A DNA stretch of 64,000 nt from a virus. Of this stretch, positions 40,490-47,734 are shown piece by piece (position 1 is the first letter of the stretch; each line of letters begins with the position of its first letter). The position numbers and the translations under genes are program-made. The DNA lies in the IMG/VR virus record IMGVR_UViG_3300020183_000067, positions 1-64,000 of that record; one strand, written 5' to 3'. The notes beneath the pieces are model-generated. The model was not told the origin of the DNA and did no database searches. It was given only the letters and a program-made list of their open reading frames with translations.

Positions 40490-42982
40490 ATGAGCGATCA
40501 CCCTGTCCCATCCACCCACTACCCACCAAATACCGAACCCTCGGTATCAGATCCTGGCACTAGCCCGGAGAAAACCCAAACAACAAACCACCCAACAGGA
40601 GGTTCTTCCATGTTTCATGGAATCACAGCAAACAACAACGGATGGCAGCGCGTTCTGACGTCCACACCACTCAAGGAGCAAGAGAAGATTCTGGACGAGT
40701 TCGACAACGGAACTTACTGGCCAGTGTTACTCGAGACCTTCTTCCCTGGCAAATACAGGGTTGAAGTGAGAAAGCACGGCAAAAAGTGGTACAACAGCGT
40801 CAAGTCTCATCCAGAACGGGCAACAATGAACCCCGAACCTGGTGAAGTTCTTCGCTGGTCAACAGATGAGGACCAGTACACGCTCTTCATTGACGGGGTC
40901 TATGACGACTCTTGGTTGACTCCTCTGACACACATTGGTCTCCTCGTGGGCAACTCAAAGAAGATGTCCAAGAGGTTTGCAGAGATTGCAAGGCTTTCAT
41001 GTGCATGGCAGTACCGTCCTACTGGCGACATGAAGATTGAGGTCATTGATCATGAGGCTTTGGCTTACCTTGACAGTGATGTCGATGGCATCTCGGCAAT
41101 CAGTCAGTCTTTTGCAATCAAGTGCTTTGCGGCAAATCACCTTGCAAACATGGAATGGGTTGGCACGATGATTGACAAAGTTGTCAGTGGCAAGATGACA
41201 GTTGTTCAACTGCGAGTCTTGACGCCAATGGGTTTGATCAAGGGCAATGCTCTGGTCCTTCCGGATCGCATGATGAAGGGGCAGGAAATCAGGACATTTA
41301 ACCCAAACATCAAGTCAGAGTTGAAGACAAACGGATGGTGCTTGGCGACAATCGAGCCTTCGCATGGCGTCATTCCTGTTAAGAGCGATGATTTGACTCA
41401 CTCAATCTACCAGGATGTGTCGGGACTTTACACTGCACAAGACTTGTTGACAACTCTGCAGAACTACCTCAACCATGAGGATGAGTGCTTGCGTGACGGT
41501 CGACGCTCAGCATCAATGACAGCATTGGTTGACAACGCTGACATCTTGGTGACTGCAACTGCTGAGGGTCCGGAAGACGACTTCAAGGATCCAAGGTCAA
41601 GTCTGCAGATGGTTCAGGAAGCAATCAGAGATCTTGACAAACTGGGTGTTCCATACGACGCAACTCAATCGTTGAGGTTCTTGACTGTTCATGGTGTGGC
41701 AACACAATTCATGGGTCAGGGATTCAATAATACTGGAAAGATAAACAACATCTGGAGGGAAAAGTCTCGTCACTGGTTCCCTGTTGAATGGGCATTTGCT
41801 GCTCACATCATCACTCAAGAGGCGCTGGACATCTTTGGCTTCAGCAATGTGTACAATCAGAGCGGTTATTACCACAAGAAGACCCACTGCTTTGCTGTGC
41901 CTGGCAAGTTCTTCAGCGAAAATCTTGCAAATCATGGTGGTCCAGACCTTGACGACACATTCAAGGTTCACATCCGTATGGCTGAGATTGACGGCGAGAT
42001 GAAGATGGTTGCCTTCCTCTTGAGAAATCCCAATGACTTTGGTGAGTGGTCTGTCATTGAAGTTGATGAACCCGGTCCGGTGTTCCACGCCTACACAGAA
42101 ACGCCTCCTGTGATTGATATGAACGAATTGAGGACAAAAGTTCCTCAGCTGTCCTATCTGCTGGAGAACCAACTGATCAAGCCTGGTTCTTTGGCCGGAA
42201 TTCACAAGCTGACAATTCTCCCAGAGTTCTCGTTGATTGACGAAGCTCGTTCCAGGATGGTGTCTGCCGTGTTCCCTGGAGGAGTTGGATCTGCAGTGCT
42301 GCCCAAGATTGTGCACTACGCACTCATGAAGACATACATTGCACAGCCGGTCTGCAGCAATGAGGAAATGCTGGATGCCCTGACTCAAGGAATGCTCACT
42401 GTAGACGATGCCACAAAGATCCAGCAGTGGTGCAACAGGACGTTTGGTCGAATCATTGCTAAGCACGGCATGAATGGAACCAAAATGGATCTGTTCTGGA
42501 TGGAAACACGTCTGCCCAAGCGGTTTGCAGAAGGCATTGAAGCAACTACCATGGAAGACTCTCCGTGGTGCGCATTGCACATCTTCAGAGAGATGCTTGT
42601 TCGTGTCAAGTACGCAGAAATGATTGACTATCTGAACACAACTCTTGTTCAGCCTGAGATCATTATGAACATTGAGTTCACAGAAGAAGAAATGCAAGCT
42701 GCTGCTGACCAGCATCAGAAGCTGTGTGTCAAGCAAAGGCAGACTACTGCAGACGAGTGGGTCAGTTACATGACCGGATTGCTTCAGAGGACCGATGACA
42801 ATCCTGACAAGGGAATTGAGTTCACCAACAGGAAGATTCTGTTGCTGGCTCGTCAATCCTACATTGCAAAGGAAAGGTACCCACGTCAGAATCACGATCA
42901 GTGGCTGTTCACCTTCAGCCGCAAGAGTCAGTCTCAGGTGGTGGACTGGTACATCCGGGCACTCGAATCTATTCAACCATAG
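40490..42982 (+). CDS. Putative two-barrel (QDE-1/YonO-like) RNA polymerase (830 aa)
   Basis: 830 aa, SD AGAAAGGAGGTCTGCC. N-terminal 11 residues come from the duplicated cassette head. Central motifs: LRVLTPMGLIKGNALVLPD (Lys251), NPNIKSEL (Lys275, 24 residues on), then NHGGPDLDDTFKVHIRM (Asp486, Asp488, Asp489), followed by LRNPNDFGEWSVIEV (~511-525). In QDE-1-type enzymes two lysines ~24 apart lie in the first double-psi barrel and a DxDGD triad ~240 residues later in the second; here the triad is DxDD, one residue shorter. The paralogue at 54333 has the same set. I infer a single-chain RNA polymerase; not proven, no homologue search possible here. Confidence 0.5.
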   Translation: MSDHPVPSTHYPPNTEPSVSDPGTSPEKTQTTNHPTGGSSMFHGITANNNGWQRVLTSTPLKEQEKILDEFDNGTYWPVLLETFFPGKYRVEVRKHGKKWYNSVKSHPERATMNPEPGEVLRWSTDEDQYTLFIDGVYDDSWLTPLTHIGLLVGNSKKMSKRFAEIARLSCAWQYRPTGDMKIEVIDHEALAYLDSDVDGISAISQSFAIKCFAANHLANMEWVGTMIDKVVSGKMTVVQLRVLTPMGLIKGNALVLPDRMMKGQEIRTFNPNIKSELKTNGWCLATIEPSHGVIPVKSDDLTHSIYQDVSGLYTAQDLLTTLQNYLNHEDECLRDGRRSASMTALVDNADILVTATAEGPEDDFKDPRSSLQMVQEAIRDLDKLGVPYDATQSLRFLTVHGVATQFMGQGFNNTGKINNIWREKSRHWFPVEWAFAAHIITQEALDIFGFSNVYNQSGYYHKKTHCFAVPGKFFSENLANHGGPDLDDTFKVHIRMAEIDGEMKMVAFLLRNPNDFGEWSVIEVDEPGPVFHAYTETPPVIDMNELRTKVPQLSYLLENQLIKPGSLAGIHKLTILPEFSLIDEARSRMVSAVFPGGVGSAVLPKIVHYALMKTYIAQPVCSNEEMLDALTQGMLTVDDATKIQQWCNRTFGRIIAKHGMNGTKMDLFWMETRLPKRFAEGIEATTMEDSPWCALHIFREMLVRVKYAEMIDYLNTTLVQPEIIMNIEFTEEEMQAAADQHQKLCVKQRQTTADEWVSYMTGLLQRTDDNPDKGIEFTNRKILLLARQSYIAKERYPRQNHDQWLFTFSRKSQSQVVDWYIRALESIQP

Positions 42983-43140
42983 GAGAAAGAATAATAATTA
43001 TTGAAAAGTCTTCTAAACCTTTAGTCTGGGTCTTGTCTAGAAAATATCTGTCGAGAACCTTCTAAACTAGTACTTATCTTCTAAAAAGAAGGGACTAGTT
43101 CCCAACAAACAACCAACCAATCACAAACGGAGTCAACACA
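42983..43140 (+). promoter_or_regulatory. Leader of the 140-aa paralogue with CTTCTAAA repeats
   Basis: 158 bp, no gene. TCTTCTAAAC (43009), CCTTCTAAAC (43058) and TCTTCTAAAA (43077) form three copies of CTTCTAAA. The last runs into AAGAAGGGACTAGTTCCC, a hairpin (GGGA/TCCC) that starts with GGG like the array leaders; a similar AAGAAGGGATACGTCCC occurs at 43655. May be a different promoter class. Confidence 0.4.
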
Positions 43141-43563
43141 ATGTCCAAGAAGTACATCTACATCAACACTGCACCCAAAGTCAACCACAAGACCAACGGT
43201 GACATCTTCTACACGGTCCTCGTGGGCCTGTCGAAGCAGACCCTGACCGAGGCAGGAATCGGCCACGTCGACACGCTCATGATGCAGGTCTTCGAGAACC
43301 AGCTCGAGACCATCACGCGTGCTGTGAAGGCCTGCAAGAAGAACAACGCCAAACTGGCCCTCGCCTGCGACAACATCGTCATCACCGAGCCCAAGGAGAA
43401 CACCTTCTTGACCAAGTCCGGTGAGACGGTCACGCAGATGCAGGCTTCGTGCTGGGCCGACGGTCCCTCCGAGCTGACCGTGGTCAAGCGGACACTCTCC
43501 GTGAGCGACGACCTGCAGGCCCTGCTCGAGAACGACAGCCCCGTCGACGACGAGCTGTCCTGA
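43141..43563 (+). CDS. Paralogue of the duplicated 144-aa protein (140 aa)
   Basis: MSKKYIYINTAPKVNHKTNG DIFYTVLVGLSKQTL aligns with MKKKLFINSVPKANNRKDGG GVFHTVLVGVPRAEL, and later LALACDNIVITEPKENTFLT with LVLNCDEFVVTEVKPNVYI; both end in acidic tails (DDELS vs DDDEAETL). Roughly half the positions agree by eye. Follows the polymerase-like gene by 158 bp. High G+C codon use. An ssDNA/RNA-binding role is possible but unproven. Confidence 0.6.
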   Translation: MSKKYIYINTAPKVNHKTNGDIFYTVLVGLSKQTLTEAGIGHVDTLMMQVFENQLETITRAVKACKKNNAKLALACDNIVITEPKENTFLTKSGETVTQMQASCWADGPSELTVVKRTLSVSDDLQALLENDSPVDDELS

Positions 43564-43584
43564 GCCCATCGGGAGACCCGGTCT

Positions 43585-43625
43585 CTGGCCCACCTTCGGG
43601 TTGGGTCAGAGGCCGTTTCTCTCTT
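43585..43625 (+). terminator. Hairpin plus degenerate array tail
   Basis: CTCTG-GCCCA-CC-TTCG-GG-TTGGGT-CAGAG stem, then TTTCTCTCTTTAAGCCTAG, which looks like a decayed form of the array tail (TTTAAGCC instead of TTTATGGG). Marks the downstream boundary of the array family. Confidence 0.6.
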
Positions 43626-43694
43626 TAAGCCTAGACTACTGATCGCGTTCAAAAAAGAAGGGATACGTCCCACAACATTCATCTGGAGGTAAAG

Positions 43695-43862
43695 ATGAAG
43701 CTCAGACAACTCACCCAAGAAGAGTCGGACACCGTCCGTCTCCGGGACCTCATCGACGAGACCAAAGCAGGAATCACCCGTGCCGAGGACATCGCCGACG
43801 AAATCCGAAACCGGTTCAATCCCATGGCGGTGCATTCCTGCAACTGCCGTCTCTGCCGATGA
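43695..43862 (+). CDS. Small helical protein with Cys-rich end (55 aa)
   Basis: ATG 43695 after CTGGAGGTAAAG. MKLRQLTQEESDTVRLRDLI... helical, ending MAVHSCNCRLCR (C49,C51,C54). Its stop overlaps the next start (ATGATGA). Unknown. Confidence 0.55.
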   Translation: MKLRQLTQEESDTVRLRDLIDETKAGITRAEDIADEIRNRFNPMAVHSCNCRLCR

Positions 43863-44071
43863 TGACCTACGACGAGTTTCACCACAAAGTCGTGATGGTT
43901 CATGCCTCACAACCTGTGAAAGATGATTTGCGCCTCGGCCAGATTTACTTCAACATGTTGTGCGAAGTGCGACCAGTCATCGCAGAAGAGATTCGTGGGT
44001 CAATGCTCGACCCGTTCTTCAAAGAGCGAATCACTCAAGTCGTCAGCAATTTCGTACGCGAACGCTGGTAG
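43859..44071 (+). CDS. Small helical protein (70 aa)
   Basis: ATG 43859, 4-bp overlap with the previous stop. MMTYDEFHHKVVMVHASQPV KDDLRLGQIYFNML, helical, with a basic end (VSNFVRERW). Probably co-translated with the 55-aa gene. Unknown function. Confidence 0.55.
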   Translation: MMTYDEFHHKVVMVHASQPVKDDLRLGQIYFNMLCEVRPVIAEEIRGSMLDPFFKERITQVVSNFVRERW

Positions 44072-44573
44072 ATTTCTTTCCCTTGAGCAAGGAAAGATTA
44101 CATACTGACAACACCCATAAAACTACATACTGGTTCGGTCAGAAACCTATAGTATGTCGCGAGAAATAAAAACCTTTGTCCAATTCGGACTTACTGTGGT
44201 CAATGAGAGCAGACCACATGAATAATCTAAATACTCTCGAGGCTGAATACCTCGAATAGTCCCGAGCATTGACTATAAAAGGCGGATGGTGGCCCCCTAC
44301 CATCTCTACACGTCGTAGACTTAAGACGGACTGGGTCTTGCCTGTGCCCCAAGGAAATAGTTTCCCTCTTGACAATGGATTCAACAGGCCCATTCTCTAG
44401 ACAATCTTGCGTGTCAACTCCCGGTACGGTGAGTGGAGAACCAATGTGCTTATCCGGTTCTTCACTCACCTGTACTGAATTTCTTTATTCTCTCTAATTT
44501 TTAAAGTAATGTTTTTTATTTATTTTCTAATTTTTCAAACTCCATCAAATAACATCACAAAAAGGAACAAACA
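44072..44573 (+). ncRNA. 500-bp non-coding stretch rich in hairpins
   Basis: No credible gene on either strand. Visible hairpins: CTTTCC-CTTGAGCAAG-GAAAG (44076-44096), TCGAGG-CTGAATA-CCTCGA (44237-44255), GATGGT/ACCATC near 44284-44303, GGAAATAGTTTCC near 44351-44365, and the 15-bp terminator stem at 44428. The chain of distinct stable stems ending in a strong terminator suggests a structured RNA, or a regulatory/replication region; I cannot identify a known class. Confidence 0.4.
44428..44470 (+). terminator. 15-bp stem terminator
   Basis: GGTGAGTGGAGAACC (44428-44442) pairs with GGTTCTTCACTCACC (44456-44470), one G-U, loop 13 nt, followed by a T-containing TGTACTGAATTTCTTTATTC. Ends the structured region upstream. 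Confidence 0.7.
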
Positions 44574-44780
44574 ATGAAATCATTCATCAAAACAATCAAA
44601 TTGCTCAACGCCGGATTCCTGTTTGGAACCGCTTTCTGGCTGTGGGTCATGTCCGAAGATGAAAAGAAGAAGAAAAACGTCAATTGGGCTGGCGACAATC
44701 CGTCCAAGATGGACGATATCTACAATCACTACAAGGAAAAGCAAACAACTGTTCGTGTACGACCCGAACCACCGATGTGA
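44574..44780 (+). CDS. Small single-helix membrane protein (68 aa)
   Basis: SD AAAAAGGAACAAACA. MKSFIKTIKLLNAGFLFGTA FWLWVMSEDEKKKK: one N-terminal membrane helix and a basic then acidic cytoplasmic tail. Unknown function; a host-membrane effector or anchor. First gene of a small-gene operon (44574-45780). Confidence 0.5.
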   Translation: MKSFIKTIKLLNAGFLFGTAFWLWVMSEDEKKKKNVNWAGDNPSKMDDIYNHYKEKQTTVRVRPEPPM

Positions 44781-44809
44781 AAAATCGGCAAGAAAAGTAA
44801 AACAAAGTA

Positions 44810-44986
44810 ATGAATAAGTTCAATTCTTCAATTGAATATTACGTAGTTGACGTAGGAGACCAGTTCATTCTTTATTCCGGGTCGCTTGAAAATTGCATGC
44901 AATTCATGGATGAAAGCTATGGTGGTCTGCAGATTCTCGACCACTCTGAGCTCACACAAAAAATGATTCAATCAATTACGGAATAA
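44810..44986 (+). CDS. Unknown 58-aa protein
   Basis: ATG 44810, 29 bp after the previous stop. MNKFNSSIEYYVVDVGDQFI LYSGSLENCM, beta then helix, with an acidic middle. Too short for the long-frame list but has a normal start environment (AACAAAGTA). Unknown. Confidence 0.45.
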   Translation: MNKFNSSIEYYVVDVGDQFILYSGSLENCMQFMDESYGGLQILDHSELTQKMIQSITE

Positions 44987-45009
44987 ACTTCAAACAAAGG
45001 AAAAACAAA

Positions 45010-45111
45010 ATGCGTAAGCACATCACAGTTGCAATTACAACCGTGTGCTTTGTCATCGGCCTCTACACCGGCGACTGGGCACGCAACAAATACATCACAA
45101 GGAGCAAATAA
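45010..45111 (+). CDS. Single-helix membrane peptide (33 aa)
   Basis: SD AAAGGAAAAACAAA before ATG 45010. MRKHITVAITTVCFVIGLYT GDWARNKYITRSK: one hydrophobic helix flanked by basic residues. Overlaps the next gene by one base (TAATG). Membrane micro-peptide; function unknown. Confidence 0.45.
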   Translation: MRKHITVAITTVCFVIGLYTGDWARNKYITRSK

Positions 45112-45398
45112 TGCAAACACTGACAAGCCTACAAGCATTTGAACTTGTTGACATTGCTGCCAACGAAAATAGGCTGTATCACTACAATGGTGGTCAGGCC
45201 TACATCCGCGTCAGCATGGACTCCAACGTTCTCATGATTGTCGACCACACAGGAAGAAACCCAGAAGCCAACCTGTGTGACGGTACTGAGTACTTCAAGG
45301 CGTATCCCAGATACAACATTGAGCACTCTCGCCGGATTCGTGAACATGGTTCACTTGCACAATGGTACATTGACAATTACATAAAAGCAGTTGTTTGA
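45111..45398 (+). CDS. Unknown 95-aa protein
   Basis: Start at ATG 45111 from the TAATG junction; AAGGAGCAAATA is the SD. MQTLTSLQAFELVDIAANEN... contains LYHYNGGQAYIRVSMDSNVL MIVDHTG (beta) and a basic helix. No family recognised. Confidence 0.55.
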   Translation: MQTLTSLQAFELVDIAANENRLYHYNGGQAYIRVSMDSNVLMIVDHTGRNPEANLCDGTEYFKAYPRYNIEHSRRIREHGSLAQWYIDNYIKAVV

Positions 45399-45445
45399 TC
45401 TTTTTTTATCTGTTAAACATTAAATACAGAAAAGAAAGGAGGACA

Positions 45446-45529
45446 ATGTACGATTGGTTAATGGATATGATTATATCATTCTTGGAAATGCTCATTCCAG
45501 GAGACAGCAGCAATAATTACGAGGAATGA
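45446..45529 (+). CDS. Hydrophobic micro-peptide (27 aa)
   Basis: A very strong AAAGAAAGGAGGACA site precedes ATG 45446. MYDWLMDMIISFLEMLIPGD... a short amphipathic/hydrophobic helix with an acidic end. Its stop overlaps the next start (GAATGAAAAC), so translation is coupled. The SD strength is the main reason to believe it. Confidence 0.45.
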   Translation: MYDWLMDMIISFLEMLIPGDSSNNYEE

Positions 45530-45780
45530 AAACAATGAAAACAGAAAAAACAAGCAAGTGGTTTGGCAAGATAACTGCCAAAACAGTTTCAGGAACCGGA
45601 TCAATAGCAGAGAAAACACTCAACGTGGTCAAATCTACTCCGGGAAAGACGGCGAACATCACGAAAATCATCGGCAATGCTTATGCAGATGGTTGGCGAG
45701 AAGTGCGTCCCAAGACTGATGAATCCGATGAGGCAACTGAGTTGCACGAATTGGATGATGATCTCGCTACCGACAAGTAG
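45526..45780 (+). CDS. Unknown 84-aa protein
   Basis: ATG 45526 or 45535, overlapping the micro-peptide stop. MKTMKTEKTSKWFGKITAKT VSGTGSIAEKTLNVVKSTPG: Lys/Thr-rich N-terminal half, then an acidic half (DESDEATELHELDDDLATDK). Possibly disordered DNA-binding/acidic regulator. Unknown. Confidence 0.5.
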   Translation: MKTMKTEKTSKWFGKITAKTVSGTGSIAEKTLNVVKSTPGKTANITKIIGNAYADGWREVRPKTDESDEATELHELDDDLATDK

Positions 45781-45876
45781 AAGTAGCGCGAACAAAAAGA
45801 ATGGGAATGTTTCGGCATGACCATTCACAAATAGCTCACAAACAAATAATCACATAAACACATTAGGAGATATCTA

Positions 45877-46872
45877 ATGAACACACAATCCATGTTGAAC
45901 AAGTTCGGTCTCAACACCGATCTGTTCTCTTCAATTGCGGACAACATCGACGCGCTCCAGTCGACGGCCCGCACCCAGCGACTGCACATCGACAAGACCG
46001 TGAAGTTCACTGGTTCCATCAACGGACAGAACGTCCCGGCAGAAGTCACTCTCCGTGAGGCTTCCCTGCGTCGTTTGTCCGTGCTTCGGCAGACCAGCCC
46101 GAACAACGTTGGACACGACTACCTGCTCGTCACTGGCGTCATGAACCCTGTGCGTATGGACCTCAACGTCAACATCGACGGCGAGACCTACAGCATCGTG
46201 GACCTGCTCCAGACCATGACTGGCACGACTGACCGTTCCAAGTTCGAGGCTTCGCTCGCTGCATCGGGGCTCAACTACATGAACGGCATGCCGTTGTTCT
46301 TCCAGCAGTTCGGTGCTTCCGAAGACGGCATCAAGCATGCCATCGAGGCGTTCAAGAGTGCAGGCGCTGTCAAGAGCAACATCGACAACCCCGGTCGCAT
46401 CGTGGCCGCGTACCAGCACAAGACTGGCGTTCCAGTGACCGACTTCGAGCTCGGCACGACGGACCGCAAGATGTCTCGTACCAATCAGGGCTTCTTGAAC
46501 CTTGTCGATGCTTCAGTCACCACCTTCCAGCGTGTCTACGGACTTCGTCTTGAGGCTCACATCCTCGAGCAGAAGTCCGATGATCTCCCGCAGGCAAAGG
46601 TCAAGGCTGCAGCCGAGAAGGCAGATGAGCTCAAGAAGCTTGCTCGCCAATGGGCATCGAACTGGTCAGGTAGCCAGCAACGAATCACCATTGCAAAGAA
46701 TGGTGCCAAGACTCCCCAGAACATCTACGATCCGGTGAACGCTCCTTGCGGTCGATTCACCCTCGTGATCAATGGAGAGGAAGTTGCCTGTGACCTGTGG
46801 TCGAACTCGGCTCGTGCCGACCAGACCAGCACTGTCACGGACAAGGCGGTCGTCGAAGAGGACCCCTTCTGA
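45877..46872 (+). CDS. Abundant-type unknown protein (331 aa)
   Basis: MNTQSMLNKFGLNTDLFSSI... 331 aa, soluble, with optimised C-ending codons, suggesting high expression. A helix-rich C-terminal part (AKVKAAAEKADELKKLARQW) and a beta domain (GRFTLVINGEEVACDLWSNS). SD AGGAGATATCTA. Could be a phage nucleoid or ssDNA-binding-type early protein; no motif confirms this. The high codon bias separates it from the AT-rich structural genes. Confidence 0.55.
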   Translation: MNTQSMLNKFGLNTDLFSSIADNIDALQSTARTQRLHIDKTVKFTGSINGQNVPAEVTLREASLRRLSVLRQTSPNNVGHDYLLVTGVMNPVRMDLNVNIDGETYSIVDLLQTMTGTTDRSKFEASLAASGLNYMNGMPLFFQQFGASEDGIKHAIEAFKSAGAVKSNIDNPGRIVAAYQHKTGVPVTDFELGTTDRKMSRTNQGFLNLVDASVTTFQRVYGLRLEAHILEQKSDDLPQAKVKAAAEKADELKKLARQWASNWSGSQQRITIAKNGAKTPQNIYDPVNAPCGRFTLVINGEEVACDLWSNSARADQTSTVTDKAVVEEDPF

Positions 46873-47031
46873 CCCAGGGCTAACCCCCAACTGTGGGGTG
46901 CGCATACAGTATAATAAACGCACATCAAAAAATGCTAGTTCTTACTTCACTGTAAGTTACAAGGATGGCCGTAAGCCTTGGTAAAATGAACGGACGGAGT
47001 TTGCATGTTCTCTGCACAAAAATATGCACAC
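46873..47031 (+). other. Spacer before the tmRNA-like RNA
   Basis: 159 bp without a gene. Contains CCCC-AACTGT-GGGG (46889-46902 region), a TATAATAAA sequence (46909-46917) that could be a -10 promoter element, and a CAAGG/CCTTG hairpin (about 46961-46980). The TATAAT lies upstream of the RNA at 47032. Confidence 0.35.
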
Positions 47032-47101
47032 GGGGATGAAATGGCTTCGGGACTGCGGTTCGCCAATGTCCATCATCTGGGTTCGATTCCCAGCATCTCC
47101 A
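47032..47101 (+). ncRNA. 70-nt tmRNA-like tRNA domain without the mRNA part
   Basis: 5' GGGGATG pairs with 3' CATCTCC (7 bp, one G-U) and CTGGG-TTCGATT-CCCAG forms a perfect T-arm; discriminator A then CC. The 5' GGGGATGAAATGGCTTCGG resembles tmRNA starts (GGGGCTGAAcGGTTTCG) and the 3' end matches tmRNA ends (GGTTCGATTCCC...CTCCACC). There is no canonical D-stem or anticodon arm; instead GGGAC/GTCC and GCG-GTT-CGC fill 36 nt. Normal tmRNA has ~280 more nt. A shortened tmRNA, a decoy, or an attachment-site relic. Confidence 0.5.
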
Positions 47102-47106
47102 CCGAT

Positions 47107-47160
47107 TGTAGGGGAATGCGTGTCTAACGCTTCTTAAACGACACTGTGGTGTGCCCTACA
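47107..47160 (+). ncRNA. Hairpin TGTAGGG...CCCTACA after the tmRNA-like domain
   Basis: 7-bp outer stem TGTAGGG/CCCTACA (47107-47113, 47154-47160) with an inner GTGTC/GACAC. Not followed by a T-run, so it may be part of the same RNA rather than a terminator. Confidence 0.4.
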
Positions 47161-47219
47161 TCAATCTCTATAAACCTATATACACCTATTTTTAATTTCA
47201 TACAAAAGAGGAAAACACA

Positions 47220-47522
47220 ATGTCCAACGAAGAAATCCACCAACACCTCGCGGAGTTCGGCAAGTCGCCGGAATTCCGTGAACTCGTCATGAACCAGAAC
47301 ATCGAGGTCATGAGGCGCATCGTCGATGTCCAATCCGAGAAAATCGACAACCTCAAGACCATGATCGAGCTCTACAAGCAACAGATCAATACGCACAAGA
47401 GCATGCACGACACCCACCTCAAAGTCGTCGAGACCTGGCTCAAGGCTCTCGAGAACGACGGACAGGATCTCGTCATGAAGTCCATGGACCGTTTCGTCAA
47501 AAACCACAAGGAGGTCCAGTAA
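47220..47522 (+). CDS. Coiled-coil 100-aa protein
   Basis: AAAAGAGGAAAACACA before ATG 47220. MSNEEIHQHLAEFGKSPEFR ELVMNQNIEVMRR, then a coiled coil (LKTMIELYKQQINTHKSMHD). Ends in TAATG overlap with the next gene. Unknown function. Confidence 0.55.
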   Translation: MSNEEIHQHLAEFGKSPEFRELVMNQNIEVMRRIVDVQSEKIDNLKTMIELYKQQINTHKSMHDTHLKVVETWLKALENDGQDLVMKSMDRFVKNHKEVQ

Positions 47523-47734
47523 TGAAAGAGTTCTGTGGAGAAATCATCTACGAAACTCCAGAAGGCAACGTTCACTCAGACATCTGCTTTCACTCGGCAT
47601 ACTTCGACGAACCTCAAGACGACTATCGCCAGTTTCTTCACAAGTGCCTGAACGAATGGTTGGACAAAAGTGACGGCACAGGGGCTTTCTGGGTCGGAGA
47701 CCCGGAATACTTCAACAGTTGGGAGAAGGACTAA
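47522..47734 (+). CDS. Unknown 70-aa protein
   Basis: Starts by TAATG overlap. MKEFCGEIIYETPEGNVHSD ICFHSAYFDEPQDD..., acidic, one beta hairpin. Coupled to the following zinc protein by another TAATG. Unknown. Confidence 0.55.
   Translation: MKEFCGEIIYETPEGNVHSDICFHSAYFDEPQDDYRQFLHKCLNEWLDKSDGTGAFWVGDPEYFNSWEKD

Larger units (their letters stand above)
39866..40523 (+). repeat. 658-bp duplication, copy B
   Basis: Second copy of the segment at 35999-36656. It ends inside codon 12 of the polymerase-like gene. The 3.2 kb between copies holds the PcfJ-like gene and three small genes, so recombination between the copies (RecA is encoded nearby) would remove or swap that block. Direct orientation. 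Confidence 0.9.

Noticed and set aside
41597-42976. 459-aa minus-strand frame opposite the polymerase-like gene
   Set aside because: Antisense shadow of a G+C-rich gene; no SD, and composition is that of a complement strand.
28131-43640. A T7-type single-subunit RNA polymerase encoded here to use the array sites
   Set aside because: No T7-type motifs in any protein of the window; the polymerase-like proteins are of a different class.
47032-47101. Ordinary tRNA
   Set aside because: Acceptor and T-arm are good, but no D-stem or 17-nt anticodon arm can be drawn in the remaining 36 nt.
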